This document shows, one piece after another, positions 8,883-16,512 of a DNA stretch of 64,000 nucleotides (position 1 is its first letter; the number at the start of each line of letters is the position of its first letter). The translations under genes and the position numbers were made by a program. A model generated the notes under the pieces. It searched no databases. It was not told the DNA's origin and saw only the letters and a program-made list of their open reading frames with translations. Source of the DNA: Oscillospiraceae bacterium (GTDB lineage Bacteria > Bacillota > Clostridia > Oscillospirales > CAG-272); NCBI GenBank assembly GCA_015065385.1, contig SVQK01000056.1, positions 124,001 through 188,000 of the forward strand, in the 5' to 3' direction.

Positions 8883-9125
8883 ATGGCAGGTTGGAAACAG
8901 CAGGCCCGGCAGTATGGAAGGGTCAATGCAAAATCGTTATCCGTTCTTGCACAAGATCAGAAGCCGCCGGAGAAGAAAGTAATAGACGCATACAGGACGA
9001 AAGAGCAGGCGGACGTGTGTCTTGGCTGCTCAAAAACGGTCTGCACCGGTAGTCCGGAATGCTTTCGAAAACGGAGAAAGGAGCTGACATGCGCAAAATC
9101 GGAAGAATCATCTGCAACGCGATAG
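8883..9125 (+). CDS. Small cysteine-rich, probable zinc-binding protein (80 aa)
   Basis: Residues 46-60 carry CLGCSKTVCTGSPEC, a four-cysteine cluster likely to bind zinc. The N-terminal half is basic. It starts 1 nt after the previous stop. Its 3' end overlaps the next small gene by 37 nt in another frame. The function is not recognised; nucleic-acid binding is plausible from the charge and cysteines. Confidence 0.55.
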   Translation: MAGWKQQARQYGRVNAKSLSVLAQDQKPPEKKVIDAYRTKEQADVCLGCSKTVCTGSPECFRKRRKELTCAKSEESSATR

Positions 9126-9229
9126 AGGCGCTTCTTGTTCTCTTCTCCTTTGTTGCAATTTTCGGAGCGCTGACATTCGCGGCGGCATGGATCACATATA
9201 CCGCCGTTTCATGGCTTATGAGGGTATGA
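9089..9229 (+). CDS. Small membrane protein (46 aa)
   Basis: MRKIGRIICNAIEALLVLF begins a short basic N-terminus followed by a long hydrophobic helix to residue 44 (SFVAIFGALTFAAAWITYTA). GAAAGGAG precedes it at 9075. It overlaps the 3' end of the zinc-binding gene. Its stop overlaps the helicase start as ATGA, indicating translational coupling to the helicase. Confidence 0.6.
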   Translation: MRKIGRIICNAIEALLVLFSFVAIFGALTFAAAWITYTAVSWLMRV

Positions 9230-10464
9230 TATGCATGGACATACAGAAAGCAATGTCCGCTGCTGACGGGCTCGACGCATACCAGATCGATGCGATAAAT
9301 CAAATGAAGAACGGCTGTATTCTCTGCGGCGGCGTCGGTTCCGGGAAATCCCGGACTGCTCTTGGATATTACTATAAAGACTTTGAGCAGATCCGGGAGA
9401 GGAGCGGACACGAAATGCCGCTTATCATTATCACGACCGCGAAGAAGCGCGATACGGGGGAATGGCAGGAGGAATGCAGACTGTTCGGGATTCCTTTCAC
9501 CGGTGATCTGATCGTTGACTCGTGGAATAATATCGGAAAATACGTCGGCGAGATCGGCGCGTTTTTTATATTCGATGAGCAGCGGGTCGTCGGCAGCGGG
9601 GCATGGGTCAAATCTTTTCTGAAAATCGTCCGGGCCAACCGATGGATCCTTCTGTCGGCTACGCCCGGCGATACATGGAAGGACTATATACCGGTCTTCA
9701 TCGCCAATGGGTTTTACAAGAATCGGACTGAATTTACCCGTGAGCACATCGTCTACTCCCAGTTCACAAATTTTCCGAAGATCGATCGATACCTTGAGAC
9801 GGCAAAGCTCATGCGGCTGCGGGATTCCATTCTCGTTCGGATGGACTATGTCAAGCACACGAAGGACAGACATGAGGACATCTGGTGCCAGTATGATATT
9901 CCGGGGTACCGGTCGATCATGCGGAATATGTGGAACCCGTGGACGGACGAACCGATCGATACGGCGGGAGCGCTATGCTATGCGCTGAGAAGAATCTGCT
10001 ATTCGGACAAATCGCGTCTGGAGGCGCTTCAAAAGCTGCTTGGCATTCATCCGAAAGCAATTATATTTTACAATTATGATTTTGAACTTGATCTTCTGCG
10101 GGTATTCTGTACGGAACACGGGATCGTCTGGGGAGAATGCAATGGCCACCGGCACGACGAGGTTCCCATGGGTGACCGATGGGTCTACCTTGTGAACTTC
10201 CAGAGCGGAGCCGAAGGATGGAACTGTATTGCCACGGACACATTGATATTCTATTCCGAGAACTATTCTTACCGGATCATGCAGCAGGCGGCCGGACGGA
10301 TTGACAGACGGAACACGCCGTTTGATATTTTGTACTACTATCACCTGAAGTCCCATTCGTCAATCGAATTGACGATCATGCGGACGCTGAGGGACAAGAA
10401 GGATTTCAACGAAGGCGGGTTCTACCGAAAAATCGCGGGATCGCGGGAAAAACATGGTTCTTAA
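9226..10464 (+). CDS. SF2/SNF2-like DNA helicase (412 aa)
   Basis: The Walker A motif is GGVGSGKS (near residue 36) and motif II is FDEQR (near 115). Motif III is LLSATPGD (near 144). Motifs V/VI are QSGAEGWN (near 325) and QQAAGRIDRR (near 354). This is a compact ATP-dependent SF2 enzyme of the SNF2/helicase type found in phage replication modules. ATG 9226 overlaps the previous stop (ATGA). It probably unwinds or remodels DNA during replication or recombination. The first repeat element copy (10442) overlaps its 3' end. Confidence 0.85.
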   Translation: MICMDIQKAMSAADGLDAYQIDAINQMKNGCILCGGVGSGKSRTALGYYYKDFEQIRERSGHEMPLIIITTAKKRDTGEWQEECRLFGIPFTGDLIVDSWNNIGKYVGEIGAFFIFDEQRVVGSGAWVKSFLKIVRANRWILLSATPGDTWKDYIPVFIANGFYKNRTEFTREHIVYSQFTNFPKIDRYLETAKLMRLRDSILVRMDYVKHTKDRHEDIWCQYDIPGYRSIMRNMWNPWTDEPIDTAGALCYALRRICYSDKSRLEALQKLLGIHPKAIIFYNYDFELDLLRVFCTEHGIVWGECNGHRHDEVPMGDRWVYLVNFQSGAEGWNCIATDTLIFYSENYSYRIMQQAAGRIDRRNTPFDILYYYHLKSHSSIELTIMRTLRDKKDFNEGGFYRKIAGSREKHGS

Positions 10465-10468
10465 TGGA
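10442..10468 (+). promoter_or_regulatory. Bipartite CGCG/TTAATGGA element, copy 2
   Basis: CGCGGGAAAAACATGG then TTCTTAATGGA; CGCG (10442) and TTAATGG (10461) are exactly 19 nt apart. The element lies 29 nt before the start of a 70-aa membrane protein and overlaps the end of the helicase gene. It is probably a phage-specific promoter. Confidence 0.6.
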
Positions 10469-10496
10469 AATCATATTTTTCCGAAGGAGAAAGAAA

Positions 10497-10709
10497 ATGA
10501 ACAACAAAATTCTGAATCAAGCAGGTACGGTTGTATTTGTTCTTGGTATGATCGGGGGAGTTATGTATTTCTGCGACAATGTCTATAACCTTACGAGGAC
10601 GATTGCAAAAGACATTTGCAGATACAAGGACAGCTCCGCAAAAGCCAGAAAAACCGACAACGGACATGCTTCCGGCGAAAAGGCGTTCAAGATTGGATTC
10701 TGCGGTTGA
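10497..10709 (+). CDS. Small membrane protein (70 aa)
   Basis: One membrane helix spans residues 9-27 (GTVVFVLGMIGGVMYF). A basic, soluble tail follows (YKDSSAKARKTDNGHASG). ATG 10497 follows AAGGAG at 10484. The repeat element upstream suggests its own transcript. It belongs to the set of single-helix proteins expressed behind that element. Confidence 0.6.
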   Translation: MNNKILNQAGTVVFVLGMIGGVMYFCDNVYNLTRTIAKDICRYKDSSAKARKTDNGHASGEKAFKIGFCG

Positions 10710-10796
10710 GGTGAGGACCGAAAAGGACAGGGGCCGAGCATGATCTCTTCCTTTTTATATTTCTGAGTTTATTACGTGTTGAAAAGGAGATTCCAT

Positions 10797-11105
10797 ATGG
10801 CGAACGAACGGAGAAGCTTCGAGATCGGCAAACTATTATCTACGAGAGGGGTTGCAGACAGGATGCAGGAAGACAGACAATTCGCATACTTTGTTGCCCT
10901 GTCTCTCGGAAGGTACATGAACTGCGACTGGGGCGAGCTGACGGACGAAGATAAGGCGCAGAACGACGAGGCCGTAGCCAGCGGAGAAGACCGGATCTTT
11001 GCTTCCTATACCCGCAAGACCGGTGACGGGGAGGAAACAAAGTTTTGGATCATCACAGAGTGGGATCGAAGCGTGACGACGATTCTGTTCCCGGACGAAT
11101 ATTGA
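10797..11105 (+). CDS. Conserved hypothetical protein of plasmid/phage type (102 aa)
   Basis: ATG 10797 is set by AAAAGGAG at 10781. The pattern LGRYMNCDWGELTDEDK ... FWIITEWDRSVTTILFPDEY resembles a small family common on conjugative plasmids and phages, of unknown role. Its TGA stop is the TGA of a TTGATATTT motif (11102), immediately before repeat element copy 3. Confidence 0.6.
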   Translation: MANERRSFEIGKLLSTRGVADRMQEDRQFAYFVALSLGRYMNCDWGELTDEDKAQNDEAVASGEDRIFASYTRKTGDGEETKFWIITEWDRSVTTILFPDEY

Positions 11106-11116
11106 TATTTTCGGGA

Positions 11117-11143
11117 CGCGAAAAAACCATGTCTCTTAATGGA
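11117..11143 (+). promoter_or_regulatory. Bipartite CGCG/TTAATGGA element, copy 3
   Basis: CGCGAAAAAACCATG then TCTCTTAATGGA, with the fixed 19-nt spacing (11117 to 11136). TTGATATTT lies 15 nt upstream. A membrane-protein gene starts at 11178 behind AAAGGAG. Confidence 0.65.
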
Positions 11144-11177
11144 TAACTATTCTACAATCCACAAAGGAGACAAAAAC

Positions 11178-11738
11178 ATGAGGAATACGGTGAAAGAATT
11201 TTCCGACCTGTTTTCATTGGTCAGCAGACTGATCGATTGCGTCAGCGGAGCGTTATTACGGACGCTTACCGCGATTGTGATCATCGGGAAGCTGTTCGTG
11301 AAACCGGTGGAGATTGCGATCGGCATTCTCAGGGATTTCGAGGCCAGAAGGGAAGAGAGAAGGTTAAAGAAAGCGAAGAGGAACGAGTCCGCAATGGGCT
11401 CCTCCTCTCCTTTTTTTGTGAAAGGAGAACACATGAAAGAAAAGGAAACCGCCATTATGATCCGCGCAAAATCCCCGACGATTATGCACCCGGAGAGACT
11501 TGACGATATGAAGGCCATACTCCGGGAGCAGATCGCGGAGAAATACAAATGCGAAGAGATGATCAGCCATACGTATGAAGAAGGGCAATCCCGAATAATT
11601 CGTTTCTATATCTGCCGCAAAGGGGGACTCAAAAACAGTCTCCGGTACAGGTTGGAAAAAGATCTGGCGCGAATGAAGCGGCAATGGCTTCCGATGACCG
11701 GATATGCGGTAATGATCGCAAGCGGGGCAAAACAATAA
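11178..11738 (+). CDS. Small membrane protein reading through into the next gene (in-frame fusion)
   Basis: ATG 11178 follows AAAGGAG. Residues 1-70 have one or two hydrophobic stretches (LLRTLTAIVIIGKLFVKPV) and then a basic tail (RREERRLKKAKR). A terminator-like sequence (GAGTCCGCAATGGGCTC then CTCCTTTTTTT, 11388-11417) follows. At sister genes the stop codon lies inside such a hairpin; here none is present, so the frame runs on through a clear ribosome site into the next gene. A stop was probably lost by mutation or sequencing error. The natural product would be about 75 aa. Confidence 0.5.
   Translation: MRNTVKEFSDLFSLVSRLIDCVSGALLRTLTAIVIIGKLFVKPVEIAIGILRDFEARREERRLKKAKRNESAMGSSSPFFVKGEHMKEKETAIMIRAKSPTIMHPERLDDMKAILREQIAEKYKCEEMISHTYEEGQSRIIRFYICRKGGLKNSLRYRLEKDLARMKRQWLPMTGYAVMIASGAKQ
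11433..11738 (+). CDS. Hypothetical protein (101 aa), internal start of the fused frame
   Basis: GAAAGGAG at 11420 and ATG 11433 mark an independent start within the longer frame. The product (MKEKETAIMIRAKSPTIMHP...) is soluble, with a mix of helix and strand and a basic C-terminus (ARMKRQWLPMTGY). No family was recognised. The strong start signal suggests this is the real gene and the upstream frame a separate membrane protein. Confidence 0.6.
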   Translation: MKEKETAIMIRAKSPTIMHPERLDDMKAILREQIAEKYKCEEMISHTYEEGQSRIIRFYICRKGGLKNSLRYRLEKDLARMKRQWLPMTGYAVMIASGAKQ

Positions 11739-11763
11739 GCTAATAAGAGAAAGGAGAAAATCA

Positions 11764-12216
11764 ATGAAGAATGCCAATGATATTTGCAAAGTTCTCGAAA
11801 AGGGGTTCGAGGCGGAGAAGAAAATGATCCGCACTTGGCTGAAAGGACCTGTCGCGGGAGTCATGCTGACTGGCGCCGGGCTTGTCGTACTCTCTATGAA
11901 CGGCGTTGACGTAACCGGGCTGCTCGGCGGAAATAAAGACGGTTCCGCGGCCGTTGCTGCGCCTTCCGCAGACTACGACACGCTGGCAGAAGAAGGAATC
12001 CGTAAGATCCTTGAAGGAACAGGCGGCTATACTTTCGACAGCAACCTTCTTTGCGCGGCGCAAGAGATCCGGGATATCTCCGTTCAGCAGGGGAGCGGGA
12101 ATAAGGCGAAGACTGCCGCGCTGAACGCGCTGAGTGATATTTCGTCCCGTTGTGATTTTGACAGCTCAAGACGGAAGATCGCAGGATACATCAAGGAAAT
12201 CGCAATGGCGATCTGA
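11764..12216 (+). CDS. Membrane-anchored hypothetical protein (150 aa)
   Basis: ATG 11764 has GAAAGGAG upstream. The N-terminal 23 residues are soluble. A membrane helix follows (about 27-46, GPVAGVMLTGAGLVVLSM), then a 100-residue domain with two cysteines (CAAQ near 98 and SRCDF near 131). Topology would place that domain on the outer face if the charged N-terminus stays inside. No family was recognised. Confidence 0.6.
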   Translation: MKNANDICKVLEKGFEAEKKMIRTWLKGPVAGVMLTGAGLVVLSMNGVDVTGLLGGNKDGSAAVAAPSADYDTLAEEGIRKILEGTGGYTFDSNLLCAAQEIRDISVQQGSGNKAKTAALNALSDISSRCDFDSSRRKIAGYIKEIAMAI

Positions 12217-12267
12217 GGCACTATATACTTTAACATCATTTATATTTGAATAAGGAGAATCAATCAA

Positions 12268-12774
12268 ATGACTGTTATGAGATCCGTATGGACAAACGTA
12301 AGCAAGCCCGATGTCGGAGACAAAATCGCTGTGCAGCTCGAAGAGTTCGGCAACTTCACGGCAACCTGTCAGAAGGTGAATGAAGACCGCGCGGAGTTCA
12401 TCTTTGACAATTGCGTCGCCGATGAAATCAGAGACGATGTGGACTCAGTTCTTGAGAAGATTGCGGCTGGGCTTCGGGATTCACTTAAAGCCAAGCTTTT
12501 GAAAGTCGATATCCCGACCTACGGACAGATCTTCGGCCATGACGATTTCTACGAGAGATTTGAGCCGGACAATGACGAGCGGTGGCCGTTGATGAAAGAT
12601 CGTCGAAATCGAATCGCACTTGATACGGACGGCAATCTTAACTGGTACTGGCTTAAGAATCGCTGTAAAAATTCTGCGCCCGCCTTCGCCTATGTCTACT
12701 ACGTTGGCGCTGCGGGCAGCAACCACGCGTCGGGCAGCGGTGGGGTTCGTCCGGCTTTTCTGTTGGAGCTTTGA
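12268..12774 (+). CDS. DGR target protein 1 (distal), CLec/DUF6273-like variable C-terminus (168 aa)
   Basis: ATG 12268 follows AAGGAG. The C-terminal region (from about residue 80; WPLMKDRRNRIALD, WYWLKNRCKN, then GGVRPAFLLEL) has the pattern of DUF6273-type C-type-lectin folds used by DGR targets. Its last 35 codons contain variable region 1. Compared with the template at 62741, every difference I could see (about 19) falls on a template adenine. There is no signal peptide or membrane helix. It sits among early genes about 50 kb from the reverse transcriptase, so it is diversified in trans along the genome. What it binds is unknown. Confidence 0.85.
   Translation: MTVMRSVWTNVSKPDVGDKIAVQLEEFGNFTATCQKVNEDRAEFIFDNCVADEIRDDVDSVLEKIAAGLRDSLKAKLLKVDIPTYGQIFGHDDFYERFEPDNDERWPLMKDRRNRIALDTDGNLNWYWLKNRCKNSAPAFAYVYYVGAAGSNHASGSGGVRPAFLLEL
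12672..12753 (+). repeat. DGR variable region 1 (VR1)
   Basis: It aligns to the template repeat from TTCTGCG to GGGGTTCGTCC. Template AAT/AAC codons are replaced by TAT, TAC, GTT, GCT, GGC, AGC, CAC and GGT, while template G, C and T positions are unchanged. That is the adenine-specific signature of DGR mutagenesis. Confidence 0.95.
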
Positions 12775-12784
12775 TATTCACCTG

Positions 12785-12815
12785 AACCCGAGACCCCTCG
12801 TGGGTCGAGGCGCTT
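12785..12815 (+). other. Hairpin/cruciform downstream of VR1
   Basis: GACCC-CTCGT-GGGTC (or, alternatively, CCTCG-TGGGT-CGAGG) forms a GC-rich stem-loop about 40 nt after VR1. A 29-nt block around it is identical to the one after VR2 at 61686. In the Bordetella phage DGR a hairpin downstream of the VR is needed for efficient retargeting, so a similar role is likely here. Confidence 0.75.
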
Positions 12816-12829
12816 ATAAAAAGGAGAAC

Positions 12830-13264
12830 ATGATGGGCAATCGAGCAGTGATCATGACGCCTGCCGGATACGGACAGGAGAGCGGCATTGGGATCTATCT
12901 TCATTGGAATGGCGGGTATGACAGCATATCCGCTTTTCTGAAATACTGCGAGCTTAGAGGGTTTCGCCCTCCGGACGAGGACTGCTACGGCTGGGCGAGG
13001 CTCTGCCAGATCATCGGGAATTACTTCGGCGGGGATTTATCCATCGGGATCGATGCTTTTCCGCGTCTTCCCGTTGACAATGGGGACAACGGAACATTCA
13101 TTATTGAGAAGTGGAAAATAGTCGGGCGGAAATTCAACGATCTGCCGGAACAGCATATCTACGACCTTTGTGAGATGGTATGCGCGATCGACAAGGCACA
13201 GCCTCGGAAAGACAGGCTTGGGAAGAAATACATCAAGATAGCTTTGAAAGGGGAAAGTATATGA
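12830..13264 (+). CDS. Conserved gut-phage hypothetical protein (144 aa)
   Basis: ATG 12830 has AAAAGGAG at 12819; the longer upstream open frame lies inside the DGR target and is not coding. The block GIYLHWNGGYDSISAFLKYC and later YGWARLCQIIGNYF is typical of a small phage family with no known role. The protein is soluble. Its stop overlaps the next start (ATGA), so the lipoprotein gene is coupled to it. Confidence 0.65.
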   Translation: MMGNRAVIMTPAGYGQESGIGIYLHWNGGYDSISAFLKYCELRGFRPPDEDCYGWARLCQIIGNYFGGDLSIGIDAFPRLPVDNGDNGTFIIEKWKIVGRKFNDLPEQHIYDLCEMVCAIDKAQPRKDRLGKKYIKIALKGESI

Positions 13265-13512
13265 AAAGAGTGCTGGCCGTGGCATTATTCGTAATAATCC
13301 TGCTGGCAATGCTTAATGCTTGCGGAACGAATATCCAAATTATCGATACAACCTGGCGATATTCTTACGGATACGTCTATCTCGGAGGTGAGAAAATTGC
13401 CGAAGGGAAAGTCGACAGCTGGCTCGATTTTGAAAACTCTGATATGATTCAGGTAAAAATCGACGGAAAAGTGTATCTAACACACTCAGCAAATGTTGTT
13501 CTTGTTGGGTAA
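13261..13512 (+). CDS. Small lipoprotein (83 aa)
   Basis: MKRVLAVALFVIILLAMLN is a signal peptide followed by AC, giving a lipobox-like LNAC with Cys at residue 21. The mature part is about 63 residues and beta-rich (WRYSYGYVYLGG, VKIDGKVYLTH). It would be anchored outside the host membrane. Phage lipoproteins often block superinfection or DNA injection, but nothing in the sequence proves this. The start overlaps the previous stop. Confidence 0.7.
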   Translation: MKRVLAVALFVIILLAMLNACGTNIQIIDTTWRYSYGYVYLGGEKIAEGKVDSWLDFENSDMIQVKIDGKVYLTHSANVVLVG

Positions 13513-13533
13513 TAAGGAAAGGAGTAGTACACA

Positions 13534-14316
13534 ATGTTGAAAATTGAAAATGTGACAATTGAAGGCTGGGAATCCGCGATCCGGGGAATGCGGAATCCGA
13601 TGAACTCGTGGACGAAATCTGATAGCTACGAAGGCTACGACTGCCATGCATGCGGGAAAATCGATCGCGAGGGTTCTTGCGCGAAAGCCGATCGCGACGA
13701 AGGCGTCTGCAAAAAATTCCACGGATGGCAAATCGGCCCAAACGACCGTAAACTTATGGAGAGCCTGAGAGACGCAGGATCGGATCACGCGAAGTACCGG
13801 AGAATGATCGTCGTATGGTGTGATATTCTCGCTCCGCTGTACTGGTGGAAGGAGTTCGACACCTACAAAGTTGGGACGGTTGCCAACTCCTGCTCGACGA
13901 TGCATAAGATCGCGGAGAAAGAGTTCGTGCTTGATGATTTCTCGCATGAGCATCTTTCCGACTTTGCGCGGGATTATATCCTCGGCGATGCCATTCACGA
14001 ACTGAATGTTAACCGGCATGAGTATCTTGTGACCGGTGAAAAACAGTACTGGTGGAACATGATTCAGCTTCTTCCTTCATCCTATAATCAAAAGCGGACG
14101 ATCATGTTGAACTACGAGGTGTTGGCAAACATCTATCCGGCGAGAAGAAATCACAAGCTCGACGAGTGGCATACGTTCTGCGACTGGATCGAGAGTTTGC
14201 CGGAGAGCTGGATCATCGTCGGAGAGACCGAAGACGAAAGAATCGAGAAATTATATTCCGCCGCAAAAACCGCAGTAAAGGAGTATGCCGACGGCGGACT
14301 TGCTCCGACAACCTAA
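13534..14316 (+). CDS. Conserved phage protein, possibly ThyX-related (260 aa)
   Basis: ATG 13534 follows AAAGGAG. An N-terminal cysteine pair (CHACGK near residue 34) and CKKFHGW are present. The core reads SDHAKYRRMIVVWCDILAPL, then WWKEFDTYKVG and NSCSTMHK. The order of a His, a hydrophobic strand, a charged helix and a Ser/Thr-rich turn recalls the flavin thymidylate synthase (ThyX) fold, but the RHR signature is absent. Treat it as a conserved hypothetical. It sits before a MazG-like gene, which fits nucleotide metabolism. Confidence 0.5.
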   Translation: MLKIENVTIEGWESAIRGMRNPMNSWTKSDSYEGYDCHACGKIDREGSCAKADRDEGVCKKFHGWQIGPNDRKLMESLRDAGSDHAKYRRMIVVWCDILAPLYWWKEFDTYKVGTVANSCSTMHKIAEKEFVLDDFSHEHLSDFARDYILGDAIHELNVNRHEYLVTGEKQYWWNMIQLLPSSYNQKRTIMLNYEVLANIYPARRNHKLDEWHTFCDWIESLPESWIIVGETEDERIEKLYSAAKTAVKEYADGGLAPTT

Positions 14317-14351
14317 TATAAAAAATCAAAGAAGGAGAAATAAAAAAAAAA

Positions 14352-14720
14352 ATGACTGCTGAAAATTGCGTCGAGGAAAAAGTCGACCTCCGGGCAAAGC
14401 TCGAACAGGTCACGGAGGAATGCGGAGAACTGGCGGCGGCCTGCATGAAGCTTGTGCGGGCTCTCGGCAACGGAAATCCCTGCAATGTAACCGAAGAAGA
14501 GGCCATCGCCAAGGTACTTGAAGAATGGTCCGACGTGGAGGTTGCCGGTATCTACCTTCTGCAGATGCTTGAGGGCATGTGCGACTATGATATTTACGAC
14601 CGGATCGATGAGATCGGGGCCGAGAAAACGGCAAGATGGCAGAAACGGGTAAAGGAGGACGGAAACAATGAAGTACTTCCTGGCGATGCTTGTTGTAACG
14701 GTGATGCTTGCGATCTTTAA
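14352..14720 (+). CDS. MazG-like nucleotide pyrophosphohydrolase (122 aa)
   Basis: The motif EQVTEECGELAAACMK (residues 18-33) and the later EEWSDVEVAGIYLLQML (55-72) give the paired E-rich helices of the all-alpha MazG/dUTPase-like NTP pyrophosphatases. Such enzymes cleave (d)NTPs to monophosphates and are common phage accessories for nucleotide pools or alarmone control. The C-terminal 15 residues (PGDACCNGDACDL) overlap the next gene's start and look unlike the family. Start ATG 14352 follows an AAGGAG at 14332 separated by an A-run. Confidence 0.75.
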   Translation: MTAENCVEEKVDLRAKLEQVTEECGELAAACMKLVRALGNGNPCNVTEEEAIAKVLEEWSDVEVAGIYLLQMLEGMCDYDIYDRIDEIGAEKTARWQKRVKEDGNNEVLPGDACCNGDACDL

Positions 14721-14826
14721 GCTGGCCGGATGGACCGACGTCTCGTGGCTGTGGGTACTCTCTCCGTTCTGGCTGCCGATGATCGAAGGTGTTTTCGTCC
14801 GTATCGCGGAATGGATGGACGATTGA
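14668..14826 (+). CDS. Small membrane protein (52 aa)
   Basis: ATG 14668 is preceded by AAAGGAGG at 14650. MKYFLAMLVVTVMLAIFKL forms one helix and SWLWVLSPFWLPMIEGVF a second, ending in an acidic tail. It overlaps the MazG-like gene by 53 nt in another frame. Its stop is the TGA of a TTGATATTT motif. Confidence 0.6.
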   Translation: MKYFLAMLVVTVMLAIFKLAGWTDVSWLWVLSPFWLPMIEGVFVRIAEWMDD

Positions 14827-14871
14827 TATTTGCAGACAAAAAATCTAAAAATTGAAAGAGAGAAAAAGGAT

Positions 14872-15294
14872 ATGATGTACATCTACAAAGTGGGGGATCT
14901 TCTCGAAACGCTGGACGGAGCGACGCGATACCGCGTGCAGACTGTTCTCGACAGAGGCTATCTTTGCGACAAAGTTATTCTGAATCAGCGCACAGGGCAT
15001 TATGATGGTAAAACAACCGTCCTTATGGATGAGATCGAGCTGGTCAAAAATGCGCGAAGATTCGGGCACGAGGAGCCGACGGATGATCCGCTCATGAGCC
15101 TTTTCAAAAATGCTGCAAACATTGTGAGTTTGGACGAGGAGAATCGCAGACTGAAGGCAGAAAACGCAAGACTGCTGCAAAAACTCAGTATCGTTGAAAA
15201 GTATATTTTGCTGATACAAAAGAACGCAAAAATCGCGGAAGATCATCTTCAACTATCATGCAAAATGCCGGAGGGTAATAACGATGGCCAATAA
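14872..15294 (+). CDS. Hypothetical protein with C-terminal coiled coil (140 aa)
   Basis: ATG 14872 is used because AAAAAGGA lies just upstream; the in-frame ATG at 14830 has none. Residues 1-55 form a small beta domain (YKVGDLLETLDGATRYRVQT). Residues 85-125 are a coiled coil (LDEENRRLKAENARLLQKL). No family was recognised. It overlaps the next gene by 11 nt. Confidence 0.6.
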   Translation: MMYIYKVGDLLETLDGATRYRVQTVLDRGYLCDKVILNQRTGHYDGKTTVLMDEIELVKNARRFGHEEPTDDPLMSLFKNAANIVSLDEENRRLKAENARLLQKLSIVEKYILLIQKNAKIAEDHLQLSCKMPEGNNDGQ

Positions 15295-15670
15295 GCATTA
15301 TATTTTCAAGAACGGATCGCAGGAGGCACAGGACATGATCTGTGCGCTTGTAGGGATCGACGACATCCGGTATCTCAGCGACGGGCATCATACCTTTGAC
15401 GGTCTTTATCATCAGCGAGCGGTGCTTTTTGGAGCTCTTGTAAAAGCGAACAAAGATCTGGCATGGAAATCAAGACGACATGACGACGGGGAGTATTGCT
15501 TCGGAGATCCGAAGTGGTTTATCGTCGGCATCAATACGCCGAAAGGACAGTACACGTATCATTATCACTATGATGACTACTGGGATCTGTTTGACTGCAA
15601 GGAACTTGACAGAGCTCCCAAATGGGACGGACATGATGAAAAGGATGTAACGAGACTGCTGAGTCTTTGA
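15284..15670 (+). CDS. Conserved phage hypothetical protein (WDGH motif, 128 aa)
   Basis: The ordered motifs DGHHTFDGLYHQRAVLFGAL, AWKSRRHDDGE, FIVGINTP, YHYDDYWDLFDCKELDRAP and KWDGH define a widespread phage family of unknown function. Several His/Asp residues are conserved and could bind metal. The start overlaps the previous gene; the stop is followed by TTGATATTT at 15671. Confidence 0.7.
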   Translation: MANKHYIFKNGSQEAQDMICALVGIDDIRYLSDGHHTFDGLYHQRAVLFGALVKANKDLAWKSRRHDDGEYCFGDPKWFIVGINTPKGQYTYHYHYDDYWDLFDCKELDRAPKWDGHDEKDVTRLLSL

Positions 15671-15695
15671 TTGATATTTCCGAAAGGAGGCCCTT

Positions 15696-16034
15696 ATGAA
15701 GGCAAAACTGGACGCCGGAACGGTGAAAAAGCGGAATCCGATCACGGAGCAGGTAATGCGTGCCGAAGCGGAGAGGATGGCCAAAGAAGCGATTGCCGAA
15801 ATGAACCGCGAAAACGAGGCCGAGCTTGACGCTATGGTGCTTTATATTCTGCACACAGAGTTCGGGTTCGGCGAGAAACGGCTCCGGAGGTTTTATGACC
15901 GCTTTTCCGAGGGCCTCCGCGAACTTGGAGAACGATATGCTATGAATGAGTATGATGAAAAAATATGGCTTTGTCAGAGGAAGCTCAAAGAAGCCGGAAT
16001 TGATATTTCAAAGTGGGAGGAAGAAGACGGATGA
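15696..16034 (+). CDS. Conserved phage hypothetical helical protein (112 aa)
   Basis: AAAGGAGG at 15681 and ATG 15696 are clear. The helical core (ALMLYILHTEFGFGEKRLRRFYDRFS-like, residues 47-70) matches a small phage family found next to the preceding gene in other phages. The function is unknown. The stop overlaps the next start (ATGATGA). Confidence 0.65.
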   Translation: MKAKLDAGTVKKRNPITEQVMRAEAERMAKEAIAEMNRENEAELDAMVLYILHTEFGFGEKRLRRFYDRFSEGLRELGERYAMNEYDEKIWLCQRKLKEAGIDISKWEEEDG

Positions 16035-16234
16035 TGAACTCATTTGTTACACTAACTGCTAAAACTGGTAATACACTCGCTGTGCATATGGATGATATTC
16101 TAATCATTTGCAGTATAGATAATGGATCCTCAATTAAACTAAAATCCACCGAAGATTGTTATTTGACAGTCTGTGAAACTATTGACGAAATTCTTGAAAA
16201 GATTGCACAGATAGGAGAGGAACAAACAAAATGA
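16031..16234 (+). CDS. FlbD-like small protein (67 aa)
   Basis: The pattern FVTLTAKTGNTLAVHMDDIL ... STEDCYLTVCETIDEILEKI fits the short FlbD-type family (beta strands, then TxxE-V helix) found in flagellar operons and in phages. It is AT-richer than its neighbours. Start 16031 overlaps the previous stop; the end overlaps the next ATG. Its role in phages is unknown. Confidence 0.6.
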   Translation: MMNSFVTLTAKTGNTLAVHMDDILIICSIDNGSSIKLKSTEDCYLTVCETIDEILEKIAQIGEEQTK

Positions 16235-16512
16235 AAACATACGAAGCCAAAGTTACGTTGCGAGAACGTAATATTCAGGAAATTCTATCAGAATACTTTA
16301 GCGTCAGGCCCGAAGCGGTGCGAATCACTGTTGTTCCGGTCGGAATGCTGGACGAAGAATATGTGGTAAACTGCGAGATTGTGAAGGAGATGGAAATTCC
16401 GGAAAAACCGGGCACGGTCCCGCTTCATTGGCCGGAAGGCGTGAGGGATACCGGAAAATGTACAGAGCCTCCTTTTATTGCTACATGCAAAAGTGAGGGA
16501 AGCAATGAATAA
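16231..16512 (+). CDS. Hypothetical protein (93 aa)
   Basis: It starts by ATGA overlap with the FlbD-like gene, with AGGAGAGG upstream. MKTYEAKVTLRERNIQEIL and VNCEIVKEMEI suggest a small alpha/beta domain, followed by a proline-rich linker and two cysteines. No family was recognised. It overlaps the next gene by 8 nt. Confidence 0.55.
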   Translation: MKTYEAKVTLRERNIQEILSEYFSVRPEAVRITVVPVGMLDEEYVVNCEIVKEMEIPEKPGTVPLHWPEGVRDTGKCTEPPFIATCKSEGSNE

